The notes below the pieces were generated by a model, which was not told where the DNA came from, did not search any database, and saw only the letters and a list, made by a program, of their open reading frames with translations. Both the position numbers and the translations under genes were made by a program. DNA of 64,000 nucleotides. It comes from G963691835 sp963691835. Its GTDB lineage: Bacteria > Pseudomonadota > Alphaproteobacteria > Thalassobaculales > Thalassobaculaceae. This document shows positions 41,378 to 52,310 of this stretch, piece by piece; positions within the stretch are counted from its first letter, which is position 1, and each line of letters opens with the position of its first letter. Location of the stretch: assembly GCA_963691835.1 (NCBI GenBank), contig OY829383.1, forward strand, positions 1,984,001 through 2,048,000, written 5' to 3'.

Positions 41378-42082
41378 TCACTCCTCGTATGGTTCGATTC
41401 GTTCGACCTCTATGGTGTAGCCGCTGTCCACGATCGTGCGGCCGTCCACATAGAACAGATCCGATTGGCTGGACACGACACGCATGCGGCCGGTGATCCA
41501 GACTGGATCGTACAGACCCTTGGAAACGTAGGGTTCGTCCAACTTGGCGAAGACCACTTGGTTGGGCGGCGGCGGCGGGGTGTGGATGCACGCACCCACA
41601 TACGGAACCAAGAGGATCTCCCGCACGCCGGTGCCGCTGTGCTCAAGCGGCAGCGCGTAGCCGGGCATTCGTATCAAGGAGCCGTCCAGATCCTCCACCA
41701 CGCCGGTTTCGATCACGCTGATCTTGTCCATGAAAGCGGAGAACTCTGTCACCAGAGCATCGGGGTCAAGGCCGTCTTCCCGGAACCGCTTCTCCAGCAA
41801 CACACTGTCCTGGTGATAGGGATCCCCAACGGCGATATCGCCCGCTGCTAGCGCCCGTCGCAAGCTGGTAAGCTCATCCAGATCCAAGACCTGCATCCGG
41901 GTCAGATGTTTGAACGGGAACTCAATCTCCGGCGCGGGTGGCACAAGCGTGCCCCAGTCGATCTCCCGGGTTACCTCGGCGTCCGCCGGTCGCGACAGCG
42001 CGGCGACGACCGTCACTGCAAGCAGCATCAGCGCGGCCAGCACCCGAAGAGAGCCCGGATTCTGCGTGCGGAACATCCGCAT
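41378..42082 (-). CDS. DUF3299-family exported protein
   Basis: 234 residues with an N-terminal signal or anchor (LRVLAALMLLAVTVVAAL...PADAEVT). The DUF3299 core is clear: IRMPGYALPLEHSGTGVREILLVPYVGACIHTPPPPPNQ, with a conserved Cys-Ile-His. ATG at 42082 is used; a second ATG at 42076 is equally possible. It heads the operon DUF3299-ZrgA-ATPase-permease. Its biochemical role is not established; the Cys-His pair could bind metal. Confidence 0.85.
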   Translation of the reverse strand: MRMFRTQNPGSLRVLAALMLLAVTVVAALSRPADAEVTREIDWGTLVPPAPEIEFPFKHLTRMQVLDLDELTSLRRALAAGDIAVGDPYHQDSVLLEKRFREDGLDPDALVTEFSAFMDKISVIETGVVEDLDGSLIRMPGYALPLEHSGTGVREILLVPYVGACIHTPPPPPNQVVFAKLDEPYVSKGLYDPVWITGRMRVVSSQSDLFYVDGRTIVDSGYTIEVERIEPYEE

Positions 42083-42167
42083 CGTGAAAACTCCGATAAG
42101 ACGACCACCCCATGGAAGGGAGGTTTGGCGGCCGACGCAACCCCAGAATGATGGCAATTTCGTGGGA

Positions 42168-43094
42168 CTAACCATCCATCTCGACCCCGGCACGCCGGTT
42201 TCCGAGCACGGTATCCAGCCTTGAGTTCGCCGGATCATGGGCCTTGAACCGCTCCCGCGTCCCGGGGTGATCCGACACGGCATAACAGTATACACAACCA
42301 TGGGGACACGTGTCATAGGCGCCGATATCCCGGCTCTCCGCACAGAAACAGCCGGGTCTGTTTCCTTTGGTCCGTGCGGAAATGCTGCGGCCGGCAACGC
42401 GGGACAGCCGGGACGCGTCGACACATCGCGCCGGCGATACGTTTGCGTCCTCAAGACCTTCAAGAAGACTGGGCTGGGAGCAGAGCGTTGTTTTAATGCG
42501 GTTTTTCAACGCTACTTCGGCCAACTTGCGCAGAATATCGCGTTTCTGCTGATCCTCCGGGTCCTCCCATACGAAGCCCGCCGTCTGGGCCGCGCTGTCG
42601 GTGTTGCGCCGGGTCTTCCGATAGATATGAGCGAAAGAGACAGCCATTTCATCAACCGATCCGGACAGGGCTTCCGAGATACTTGCTACTGTGTCCAGGT
42701 GCCATTGGATCGGGGTGAAACTCGTTATGATTATAGGGTCGTACCGCCAGACGACTGCATCCGGTCCGTAGAGCTCCGCAAGCCTTTTGATGGTTTCGAT
42801 GTGCGGCAGAGCCCCTCCGACCGACCGTTCGAGCGCCGGTGGATACCCTGGAACTGTATAATGAGCCACAAACGGCAGGCCGCGCTTTGCAACGACGGCC
42901 AACTGATTCAGGAACGGGCGCGCGTTCTTGGTCCAGAAAACGAAACCATCAACATCCTCGGGTGCCAGTGAAACCCGGCTGATTTGGCGGCTATAGGGGT
43001 TCTTGACGTCTGCGAAACCAGCGTCCAGACGACGGCCAAACCACTCACCATAGAAGGCTGGAATGTCGGTTCGGTAGCTGGCCGAGATGATCAT
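42168..43094 (-). CDS. DUF1848-family protein
   Basis: 308-residue cytoplasmic protein. The start MIISASYRTDIPAFYGEWF and the segment FWTKNARPFL fit DUF1848, a family with radical-SAM-like features. A C-terminal cysteine cluster CFCAESRDIGAYDTCPHGCVYCYA would hold an iron-sulfur cluster. Function is unknown. ATG at 43094 is taken because homology starts there; the frame is open 21 codons further. It is divergent from dnaK, sharing a roughly 225-bp promoter region. Confidence 0.85.
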   Translation of the reverse strand: MIISASYRTDIPAFYGEWFGRRLDAGFADVKNPYSRQISRVSLAPEDVDGFVFWTKNARPFLNQLAVVAKRGLPFVAHYTVPGYPPALERSVGGALPHIETIKRLAELYGPDAVVWRYDPIIITSFTPIQWHLDTVASISEALSGSVDEMAVSFAHIYRKTRRNTDSAAQTAGFVWEDPEDQQKRDILRKLAEVALKNRIKTTLCSQPSLLEGLEDANVSPARCVDASRLSRVAGRSISARTKGNRPGCFCAESRDIGAYDTCPHGCVYCYAVSDHPGTRERFKAHDPANSRLDTVLGNRRAGVEMDG

Positions 43095-43205
43095 TCGGTA
43101 ATCCCGGCCCCCTATGCCGTGGCGCCCGCACGATCGAAAGGGCGTGTTTGGACGCACTCTGCAACCGTTCCAAAGCGAATCATGACCAAGTCATGGCGGC
43201 GGCGT

Positions 43206-43235
43206 GCTTGCGACCGCCGCGACCCCCGCCTATAT
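43206..43235 (+). promoter_or_regulatory. RpoH (sigma-32) type promoter of dnaK
   Basis: CTTG at 43206-43209, 18 bp, then CCTATAT at 43228-43234. This agrees with the alphaproteobacterial heat-shock consensus CTTG-N17/18-CYTATNT as I recall it. It lies about 85 bp before the dnaK ATG. Confidence 0.65.
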
Positions 43236-43319
43236 ACCCATCGAACGGACATCCGAACAATCGGGAGCGGGTCGGGGCGCCTTCGGGGCCGGCACCCGCT
43301 TGCTGGAGGAAAGACAGAC

Positions 43320-45266
<1,947 letters not shown>

Positions 45267-45287
45267 TACGCCGGCGAACCAAGCGAC

Positions 45288-45310
45288 GGCCCGCACCACG
45301 CGCGCGGGCC
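45288..45310 (+). repeat. Inverted repeat between dnaK and dnaJ
   Basis: GGCCCGC (45288-45294) and GCGGGCC (45304-45310), a 7-bp GC stem with a 9-nt loop about 20 bp after the dnaK stop. No T-run follows, so it may only attenuate readthrough or shield the dnaK mRNA 3' end while allowing dnaJ expression. Confidence 0.5.
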
Positions 45311-45409
45311 GGTTCCGCCGGTTTCTCGCCCGGCCGTCCGGCCATTGAGATATCGGCTCCGTCCCCGGCGTCCGCCGGAAGACGCCAAGAATGAGGGCCG
45401 CGAGCAACC

Positions 45410-46549
45410 ATGTCCAAGCGTGACTATTACGACGTGCTCGGCGTGGCGCGCTCCGCTTCCGAAGCGGAGATGAAATCGGCCTACCGCAAGCTCGCCATGA
45501 AGTTCCACCCCGACCGCAACCCGGACGACCCGGAGGCGGAGCGGAACTTCAAGGAACTCAATGAAGCTTACGACATCCTCAAAGATCAGCAGAAACGAGC
45601 GGCCTACGACCAGTTCGGGCACGAGGCGTTTGAATCGGGCGGCCGAGGCGGATTTGGCGGTGGCGGATTCGCAGGCGGCGGTTTCTCCGACCTGTCCGAC
45701 ATGTTTGAAGAGGTCTTCGGCGATTTCATGGGCGGGCGCCGGTCCAGCGGTGGCGGCAGCCGTCGCGGTGCAGACCTCCGCTTCAATATGGCCATCACGC
45801 TGGAAGAGGCGTTTGCCGGAAAGAAGACGCAAATTGACGTGCCGACCTCCGTTACGTGCGAGTCCTGCGACGGTACTGGCGGAGAAGCCGGCTCCAAGCC
45901 GAAGACCTGTCAAACCTGCCAGGGACGCGGCAAGATCCGGGCACAGCAGGGGTTCTTCATGATCGAGAGGACCTGTCCAACCTGTAACGGCGCCGGTCAG
46001 ATCATCGAGGATCCCTGTAAAGTCTGTAATGGCGCAGGCCGCGTTCAGCGCGAGAAAACACTGTCCGTGGATATTCCCGCCGGCATTGAAGACGGAACCC
46101 GGATCCGTCTGTCAGGGGAGGGCGAAGTCGGTATGAGAGGCGCCGCTCCCGGTGACCTTTATCTATTTCTCTCCGTCCGCGATCATCCCCTGTTCAAGCG
46201 CGAAGGCGCCGATCTCTACTGCCGTCTGCCCCTTCCCATGACGACGGCCGCGCTCGGCGGTCAGGTCGAGGTGCCGACGATCGAGGGGAATCGCGCACGC
46301 ATCACCGTCGCACCGGGCACCCAAAGCGGCACTCAGTTCCGGCTGAAGGGTAAAGGGATGTCGGTCCTGCGCAGTCCGGCACGAGGCGATCTCTACGTCG
46401 AAGCCATGGTCGAAACCCCAATGAACCTAACAAAGCGCCAGAAACAACTTCTGGAAGAGTTTGCGGGCGACCAGAATTGGGATACCAGCCCGCAGGCGTC
46501 CGGATTCTTCGACCGGTTCAAGGAATTCTTTGGCGATCGCCGCGACTGA
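45410..46549 (+). CDS. dnaJ: Chaperone protein DnaJ (Hsp40)
   Basis: DnaK co-chaperone that stimulates ATP hydrolysis. J domain at residues 1-70 with HPD (KFHPDRNPDD), Gly/Phe-rich linker (GGRGGFGGGGFAGGGF), four CxxCxGxG zinc repeats (CESCDGTG, CQTCQGRG, CPTCNGAG, CKVCNGAG), and C-terminal substrate domain. 379 residues, the usual type-I length. Shares its promoter region with dnaK upstream. Confidence 0.98.
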   Translation: MSKRDYYDVLGVARSASEAEMKSAYRKLAMKFHPDRNPDDPEAERNFKELNEAYDILKDQQKRAAYDQFGHEAFESGGRGGFGGGGFAGGGFSDLSDMFEEVFGDFMGGRRSSGGGSRRGADLRFNMAITLEEAFAGKKTQIDVPTSVTCESCDGTGGEAGSKPKTCQTCQGRGKIRAQQGFFMIERTCPTCNGAGQIIEDPCKVCNGAGRVQREKTLSVDIPAGIEDGTRIRLSGEGEVGMRGAAPGDLYLFLSVRDHPLFKREGADLYCRLPLPMTTAALGGQVEVPTIEGNRARITVAPGTQSGTQFRLKGKGMSVLRSPARGDLYVEAMVETPMNLTKRQKQLLEEFAGDQNWDTSPQASGFFDRFKEFFGDRRD

Positions 46550-46594
46550 GCAGCCACGCACTCAAGATCCGTGACCGACCGCCGACATTTTCCC

Positions 46595-46631
46595 AGATCT
46601 AACCAAACGCCAAAGTCATACCGTTAGATCT
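46595..46631. repeat. Inverted repeat between convergent dnaJ and PadR genes
   Basis: AGATCTAAC (46595-46603) and GTTAGATCT (46623-46631): 9-bp perfect arms with a 19-nt spacer in non-coding DNA between the dnaJ stop and the PadR stop. It could be a bidirectional hairpin terminator or a protein site; no T-run is present. Confidence 0.6.
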
Positions 46632-46670
46632 CGAAAACGCTGGGTATTACTCACCTCTAAACCATTGTTT

Positions 46671-47195
46671 TCAAATAGATCTACGATGGATCTCACTCAT
46701 CAAAGCCTGACCCTCTCCCCTGAGGAACTCCACAGCCGCCCGTCGAACTACCAGTGCGTAGCGCACCGACAGCCGTTGCCCTTCACTCATTTCCGGGTTC
46801 TGAAGAGCAAGTAGCGCTCGTATCTCAGCTTGCAACATACCGAGACGCTCATCGACTTTCGCGCGAGCATCTTCTGGATCGAGGACGTCTGCAAAGAACA
46901 TCGACGCAAGAAAATTTGATTCAATCTTCTCGTCTGGCGGGAGAGCAACCATTGCACCCCGAAAGGTGCTGAGCCCTGCCTCCGTGATCCGGTGAATTCG
47001 ACGGTCCAGAGACGCGGAGCGATCACCTTCGATCTCTACAAGCCCTTTCGCGGTCAGCTTACCAAGCACGGGATAGAGAGAGCCGACACTGACGGTCCGA
47101 AAGTGCCCAAACCACGTGTTTATGCGCTCCCGAAGGGCGTATCCGCTTGCTGGGCCGAATCTCAATGCACCAAGACACGTAACAGATAAATCCAT
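46671..47195 (-). CDS. PadR-family transcriptional regulator
   Basis: 174 residues. N-terminal PadR winged helix (about 1-80): MDLSVTCLGALRFGPASGYALRERI, then SVGSLYPVLGKLTAKGLVEIEG, the diagnostic recognition segment. The C-terminal part is a helical dimerisation domain of the Vir family type (KVDERLGMLQAEIRALLALQNPEM). ATG at 47195. The DNA is less GC-rich than neighbouring genes, suggesting later arrival. It is divergent from dapB with about 140 bp between. Ligand and targets unknown. Confidence 0.85.
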   Translation of the reverse strand: MDLSVTCLGALRFGPASGYALRERINTWFGHFRTVSVGSLYPVLGKLTAKGLVEIEGDRSASLDRRIHRITEAGLSTFRGAMVALPPDEKIESNFLASMFFADVLDPEDARAKVDERLGMLQAEIRALLALQNPEMSEGQRLSVRYALVVRRAAVEFLRGEGQALMSEIHRRSI

Positions 47196-47334
47196 GACAC
47201 TTTTCCTCTTTTCAATTCGATCTGGTGTGCTGAATAGTGCCGAAACGCTGCTCAATCCGTCAATTCCCTTGGTCACGCTTCCCCAATCCCTATAGGGTCG
47301 GAACCATCGCGTCACATACCAATTGGGAACGAAA

Positions 47335-48147
47335 ATGGCCGCTTTACGTGTCGGGGTCGCCGGAATCGGCGGCAGAATGGGGGTGATGATCGCTCTCGAC
47401 GTCCTGAATCGCCCGGAAACCAGCCTGTCTGCGGGCTCAGCACGACCCGGTAGTGCCAACGAAGGCAAGGATTTGTCCGCGTTTGTGGGGGGTGATCCCC
47501 TCAATGTCACCGCGACGTCGGATCCGGCCAAACTGCTCGCTGATTCCGATGTGGTGATCGACTTCACTCTGCCCGCACAAACGATCGCGCTGGCGGAACG
47601 GTCCGCCGCCGGCCCAGCCGTCCCCCTCGTCATCGGGACGACCGGCTTATCGGCTGACGAAGAGGCCGCCCTGTCGGCAGCCGCTCAATCCGTTCCCATC
47701 GTCTTCGCACCGAACATGAGCCTGGGCGTCACGATCCTGAACGCTCTTGTCGAGCAGGTCGCGGCCACTCTGGGGGACGACTACGACATTGAGATCGTTG
47801 AGATGCATCACGGCCGAAAGATCGACGCTCCTTCAGGAACAGCCGTCGGCCTGGGCCGTGCTGCTGCCCGCGGACGCGGCGGAAACCTTGACAATATGGC
47901 GGTTTGGTCGCGGGAAGGGCACACAGGAGCCCGGGAAACCGGGAAGATCGGTTTCGCGACCCTTCGCGGTGGAGACGTCGTCGGAGAGCACACCGTGATC
48001 TTCGCCGGCCCCGGGGAACGCGTTGAAATCGGCCATAAAGCCGCCGGACGCCACATCTTCGCTGGGGGCGCGGTCCGCGCTGCCCTGTGGCTGGCGGGCC
48101 GGAAACCGGGTCTTTACACGATGCGGGACGTCCTTGGGCTCTCTTAG
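47335..48147 (+). CDS. dapB: 4-hydroxy-tetrahydrodipicolinate reductase
   Basis: NAD(P)H-dependent step of lysine and meso-diaminopimelate synthesis. N-terminal Rossmann motif VGVAGIGGRMG, VIDFTLPAQTI, IGTTGLSADEEAAL, PNMSLGVTIL, and the catalytic HHGRKIDAPSGTA. The C-terminal end HIFAGGAVRAALWLAGRKPGLYTMRDVLGL is typical. ATG at 47335 (270 residues); a TTG 12 bp upstream is possible. The stop overlaps the comM stop by 4 bp on the opposite strand. Confidence 0.96.
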   Translation: MAALRVGVAGIGGRMGVMIALDVLNRPETSLSAGSARPGSANEGKDLSAFVGGDPLNVTATSDPAKLLADSDVVIDFTLPAQTIALAERSAAGPAVPLVIGTTGLSADEEAALSAAAQSVPIVFAPNMSLGVTILNALVEQVAATLGDDYDIEIVEMHHGRKIDAPSGTAVGLGRAAARGRGGNLDNMAVWSREGHTGARETGKIGFATLRGGDVVGEHTVIFAGPGERVEIGHKAAGRHIFAGGAVRAALWLAGRKPGLYTMRDVLGLS

Positions 48148-49706
48148 GCCGTATCCCCCCTGAAGGAGATCGCCTCGGCCACATGGCGTCGCTGCACCCC
48201 GTCCACTCCATCCATGTCGGCGATGGTCCGGGCAACGCGCAGGACCCGATGATACGCCCTGGCTGAGAACCGAAGACGGTCGGCCGCATGGGACAGCAAC
48301 GCTTTACCCCCGTCATCGGGGGAGGCGATGGCTGTTAGCACCTGGCCGTCCGCCTCCGCGTTGGTCCGCACGGGGGAGGCAAATGATGCTGAGCCGGCGT
48401 CATTGTCACCATCCTGAAGACGGCTGGTTTTTGTTTCATCTGCGTAACGTAAGTACTGGCGACGTCTCGCGGAGGACACCCGGCCGGCAAGCTCGCTGCT
48501 TCCTTCGGCGGGCGGAGGCAGGGTCAGGTCAGCGGCGGACACGGCACCAACCTCTATTTTGAGATCGAAACGGTCGAGGAGGGGTCCAGAAACCTTTGAA
48601 AGATATGCTCTTCCACACCCGGGCGCGCGCGGGCAGGCCCGGTCGGGATCCCCAAGATGCCCGCAGCGGCAGGGATTCATCGCGGCAACCAACTGGAAAC
48701 GGGCTGGGTAGGTGACCCGGTGCTTGGCCCGGGAGACAACCGCATGACCCGTTTCGATCGACTGGCGAAGGGAATCCAGCACCGGAGATGGAAACTCCGC
48801 CAGCTCATCAAGAAACAGGACGCCGCGGTGGGCGAGAGACACCTCGCCCGGACGGGCCATCGCTCCCCCACCGACCAAGGCCGGAATACTGCTGGAGTGA
48901 TGGGGGTCCCGGAACGGACGGTCCCGGGAGATCCGGCCGCGATCCAGAAGTCCCGCCACGCTCCGGATCATGCTGACCTCCAGGGCCTCCGCCGCATCCA
49001 AAGCGGGAAGCACACCAGGGAGCCGTGCTGCCAGCATGGATTTTCCCGAGCCCGGCGGCCCCACCATCAGCAGGTTGTGGCCGCCGCTGGCCGCGATCTC
49101 CAGCGCCCGTTTCGCGGTTTCCTGACCTTTGATGTCCCGCATGTCCGGGTGCCGGCCAGCGCCGCCGACAAGGGTCCGGTCAGGGGCGGACAGGACCTGT
49201 GTTCCCTTGAAGTGGTTCAGGAGGCTGATCAGATCCGGTGCCGCGATGATCTCCAGTCCGTCGGCCCATGCGGCCTCTGGGCCGCTCTCCGCCGGACAGA
49301 TGAGGCCCCGCCCGCTCGAAGCGGCCCCGATTGCCGTCGGCAGCACGCCCGCGACCTCCGTCAGCTTTCCGTCCAGGGCGAGCTCGCCGAGCGCCACATA
49401 GCCCGTAAGTTGCTCCGGCGCCAGCACGCCCATCGCGGCGAGAATCCCGAGTGCGATCGGGAGATCATAGTGGCTGCCCTCCTTCACCACATCTGCCGGT
49501 GCAAGATTGACCGTAATGCGCTTTGGGGGGAGAGACAGGCCCAGAGCCGAGAGGGCGGAGCGGACCCGGTCCTTGCTTTCATCCACGGCTTTGGCAGGAA
49601 GCCCGACAATCGAGAAGGCGGGCAGCGCGTTGGCCAGATGCACCTGCACGTCGATGTCCAGCGTCTCGATGCCCCGGAACGCAACCGTCGTGGCTCTGGA
49701 AACCAT
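48144..49706 (-). CDS. comM: ComM/YifB-family Mg-chelatase-like AAA+ ATPase
   Basis: 520 residues. In naturally competent bacteria ComM is a helicase that helps integrate incoming DNA. N-terminal ChlI-like domain (VAFRGIETLDIDVQVHLANALPAFSIVGLPAKAVDESKDRVRSAL in pieces), AAA+ core with Walker A GPPGSGKSMLAARLPGVLP (about residues 217-235), HRGVLFLDELAEFP Walker B, and the C-terminal helical domain ending LRVARTIADMDG. ATG at 49706; a GTG two codons upstream is possible. The gene is downstream of the frameshifted pentapeptide-repeat gene. Confidence 0.93.
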   Translation of the reverse strand: MVSRATTVAFRGIETLDIDVQVHLANALPAFSIVGLPAKAVDESKDRVRSALSALGLSLPPKRITVNLAPADVVKEGSHYDLPIALGILAAMGVLAPEQLTGYVALGELALDGKLTEVAGVLPTAIGAASSGRGLICPAESGPEAAWADGLEIIAAPDLISLLNHFKGTQVLSAPDRTLVGGAGRHPDMRDIKGQETAKRALEIAASGGHNLLMVGPPGSGKSMLAARLPGVLPALDAAEALEVSMIRSVAGLLDRGRISRDRPFRDPHHSSSIPALVGGGAMARPGEVSLAHRGVLFLDELAEFPSPVLDSLRQSIETGHAVVSRAKHRVTYPARFQLVAAMNPCRCGHLGDPDRACPRAPGCGRAYLSKVSGPLLDRFDLKIEVGAVSAADLTLPPPAEGSSELAGRVSSARRRQYLRYADETKTSRLQDGDNDAGSASFASPVRTNAEADGQVLTAIASPDDGGKALLSHAADRLRFSARAYHRVLRVARTIADMDGVDGVQRRHVAEAISFRGDTA

Positions 49707-49778
49707 GCTCACCCCTCCGTCTATCCGTGCCAGAGGGGCCTAACGAAGAGTTGGGGAGCGTTTTCGGACAGGAGCCCG

Positions 49779-49824
49779 GAGCAGATCGTCCGGCGCTTGG
49801 GTCACTTTGTGATCAAAGTGCGGG
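49779..49824 (-). repeat. Interspersed element, copy 2 (downstream of the pentapeptide-repeat gene)
   Basis: Minus-strand copy of the element seen after parB: CTTTGATCACAAAGTGA at 49818-49802, then CGATCTGCTC. It lies 28 bp after the upstream gene's stop, in the same orientation relative to that gene as copy 1 is to parB. Confidence 0.6.
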
Positions 49825-49851
49825 CCGTGGATCCGCTCGATCCATCCGCCT

Positions 49852-51107
49852 CTAGGCGGAATTTGAAACCGACAGGCCTTGAGCGTCCTGGAAAGAGCAT
49901 GCGGCGAGGGCGACCTCGGAGAACGAGGCGTGGGTGACGTTGGCGTGGTCGAAGACGGTGTTCTCAACCAGCGCGCCCGCAAAATCCGCCCTCTGCAGGT
50001 TCGCGCCGATCATCTTGGCGCCCCTCAGGTCCGTCGGCCACTCGCGGAGAACCTCGAGAGTGTCGGGCCGGAGAATGGCAATGCGGGACAGACGCGCAGA
50101 GATCAGGACCGCCCCGCTCAAATCCGCCTCCCGAAGATTGGCGCCCCGCATATCCGCTCTAGACAGGTCGGCCTGCTGCAGGTCGGCGCCCTCGAACACA
50201 GCAAACCGGAGAGAGCAACCCTTCAGCTTCGCCCCGGTAAGACGGGCGCCGCGCAGGTCACCCGCACTCAGATCGGTTCCGCTGAGATCGAGCTTGGAAA
50301 GATCCCGGTTCCGAAGATCCGCACGGCGGCCCTTTCGGCCGGAAGAACTCACCCACATGAAATGTTGGGACAGCTCCTCCTTGATGTCGGGCGCCAGCGC
50401 ATCCATGCCCGTGGCGATCCGGCAATCGGTCAGAACGGCATCGGTCATATCCGCGCCGTCGAAATTCGCCGACCGGAGATCCGCTCCACTCAAGTCGCTC
50501 TCCCGGAGCGACGCCATGCTGAGATTGGCGCCCTGGAGGTTGGCGCCCTTCATGCTCGCGCCCTGGAAAACCGCCTTGCCCAGATCGGCATGGTGGAGGT
50601 TCGCGTCATTAAGCCGCGCCTCGATGAACTTGGCGTTCACCGCAACCGCACCCGACAGGTTCGCGCTGGAAAGATCGGTACGGACGAATTCGGATTCCGA
50701 GACATCCGCGTTCTGAAGATCCGTACTCTGCTCGATCGCGTGGTGGATGTCCTTCAGGCGCATGGGACGAAGATCGGCATCCGTCAGGTCAGCCGCCATC
50801 ATCTTCGCATTGGCCAGAGACGCGCCCCGAAGATTGGCGCCCACCAGTTTGCTGCCGGATAGATCGGCGCCGGCCAGGCGAACAGTGATCATCTGAGCGT
50901 CAGACAGGTCCGCACCCGCCAAATGCCTTGAAGGTTCGCGCCCGCAAGTAAGGCCTGGCGCAAATCAAAGCCGGGCAGTTGGACCGCCCTCAGATCCTTG
51001 TTGCGCAGATCGGCCAGCTCACCGCCCGGATACCGCCTCAGAAAGTTCTGATGCTTCTTCGCGACGGACTGAAGAAAGACCTGCAGTTCCTCGGCGCTTG
51101 CCGCCAT
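49852..51107 (-). pseudogene. Pentapeptide-repeat protein, frameshifted
   Basis: A single gene of about 418 codons split in two frames. The 5' part (51107 to about 50925) encodes MAASAEELQVFLQSVAKKHQ... and first repeats (ALLAGANLQG). The 3' part (about 50922-49852) continues with LAGADLSDAQMITVRLAGADLSGS and dozens of A(D/N)LxX pentapeptides forming a right-handed quadrilateral helix. A non-repeat spacer (SDALAPDIKEELSQHFMWVSSSG-like) splits the solenoid. Between the codons for LQG and LAG only two bases remain, where the five-residue period predicts six, so a 4-base loss fits best. The break could be real decay or a read error. Function of the family member unknown. Confidence 0.8.
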
Positions 51108-51571
51108 CCCGATGCTTCCTGCGCAGACATCCGAACCGCCTCACCTTAGCGGTACGCGCTGCGCAACTGTCGCTGCCTCATAACGGTTCTAAAGTGTAGT
51201 CGTTGTGGTCGGTATTTCAAGGCTTCTCATCAAGAAAGAGGCATCATTATTTATGCGTGCTCTATAGTTAAGCCTCACGCGCCAAAATTAGTCGGCTTTA
51301 GGCATAAAGTGATTGTGCTGGATTTGGGGATCGTCTTGATAGTTAACAATAAATGAATCTGTGATCTGCACTGCTGAAACGCGAATCTACCAATTCGACA
51401 CCAAGCGGCTCTACAATCCGAGACAATGATTGAATCAAAGTACATACTCTATCGAGAGGCTCAAAGATAAACCCCCGCGAAAAGTAGTGTCGAATCCTAC
51501 AAAACGTGTTTGCAGAGTCGGGGATTCACAAATATTGGGGTTAATAGAGTCCGTCTGATCTCTCGTTCGGA
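51108..51571. other. AT-rich gene-free stretch
   Basis: About 465 bp with no usable ORF, clearly richer in A and T than its flanks. It contains several short words such as TTAACAATAAATGAATC but no clear tRNA, hairpin terminator or promoter pair. It lies between the frameshifted pentapeptide gene and hinT. It may be an eroded gene or a former insertion site. Confidence 0.5.
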
Positions 51572-51940
51572 TCAGGACTGCGCTTTCTCCAGCATGCGGC
51601 CAAGCCGACGGCCCCCTAGTACGTGCATGTGAAGATGAGGAACTTCTTGGACCGCATCGACCCCGTTGTTGGCGATCGTCCGGTATCCAGTCTTATCCAC
51701 CTCTACCAGCCTAGCGACTTTGCCAATCGCGCGGACCCAAGCGACAATCTCTTCATCACTGGCATTGGCGCTGAAGTCGTCCATGTTCACGTATCCACCT
51801 TTCGGGATTACCAGAACGTGGCCTGGTGCCTGGGGCTGGATGTCATGAAATGCCAGGACGTGTTCGTCCTCATAGACAGTGTTGTTCGGGATTTCGCCCC
51901 GGAGAATCTTCGCGAAAATGTTCTGATCATCGTAGCTCAT
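51572..51940 (-). CDS. HIT-family hydrolase (HinT type)
   Basis: 122-residue purine nucleoside phosphoramidase-like protein. N-terminal IFAKILRGEIPNNTVYEDEHVLAFHDI, PGHVLVIPK and the triad motif HLHMHVLGG (about 107-115). ATG at 51940 overlaps the hisE stop by 4 bp, putting it at the end of the his operon. Histidine operons of alphaproteobacteria often end in a HIT gene. Confidence 0.95.
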   Translation of the reverse strand: MSYDDQNIFAKILRGEIPNNTVYEDEHVLAFHDIQPQAPGHVLVIPKGGYVNMDDFSANASDEEIVAWVRAIGKVARLVEVDKTGYRTIANNGVDAVQEVPHLHMHVLGGRRLGRMLEKAQS

Positions 51941-52299
51941 TGGTCCGCCCCCGTTCTCGAAGCCTTCTCGGTCAGTCCCGATATGCCCTGCCGCCGGCCC
52001 AGTTCTTCCCAGACCGCCTCTGGCACAACACCAGCATCCGCCCAAAGCACCATAAGGTGATACAGCAGATCCGCACTCTCAGAAACGAGCGCCTCAGGAT
52101 CATCCGCCATCGCGGCAATGACCGCCTCGACCGCCTCTTCACCGACTTTCTGGGCGATCTTGGGCCGGCCTTTGGCGAAAAGTTTTGCGGTATAGGACGC
52201 CGACGGATCCGTCCCCCGGCGCGCAGCGACCACCTCGTAAACAGTGTCAAGGATATGTGACTGCTGCTTCATCCCGGGCGGTGTCTCGGACTGGGTCAT
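51937..52299 (-). CDS. hisE: Phosphoribosyl-ATP pyrophosphohydrolase
   Basis: Second step of histidine synthesis. 120 residues with the MazG-like core: SYTAKLFAKGRPKIAQKVGEEAVEAVIAAM and ESADLLYHLMVLWADAG, carrying the metal-binding Glu/Asp residues. The ATG at 52299 is preferred for spacing to GAGGGG; an ATG one codon earlier (52302) is possible. HisI is not encoded here. The stop overlaps hinT and the start lies 11 bp after hisF. Confidence 0.94.
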   Translation of the reverse strand: MTQSETPPGMKQQSHILDTVYEVVAARRGTDPSASYTAKLFAKGRPKIAQKVGEEAVEAVIAAMADDPEALVSESADLLYHLMVLWADAGVVPEAVWEELGRRQGISGLTEKASRTGADQ

Positions 52300-52310
52300 C
52301 ATCCCCTCAC

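Noticed and set aside
51691..51700. DnaA-box-like TTATCCACC, considered as an origin signal
   Set aside because: A single imperfect copy within the hinT coding sequence; no cluster of DnaA boxes was found in the window.
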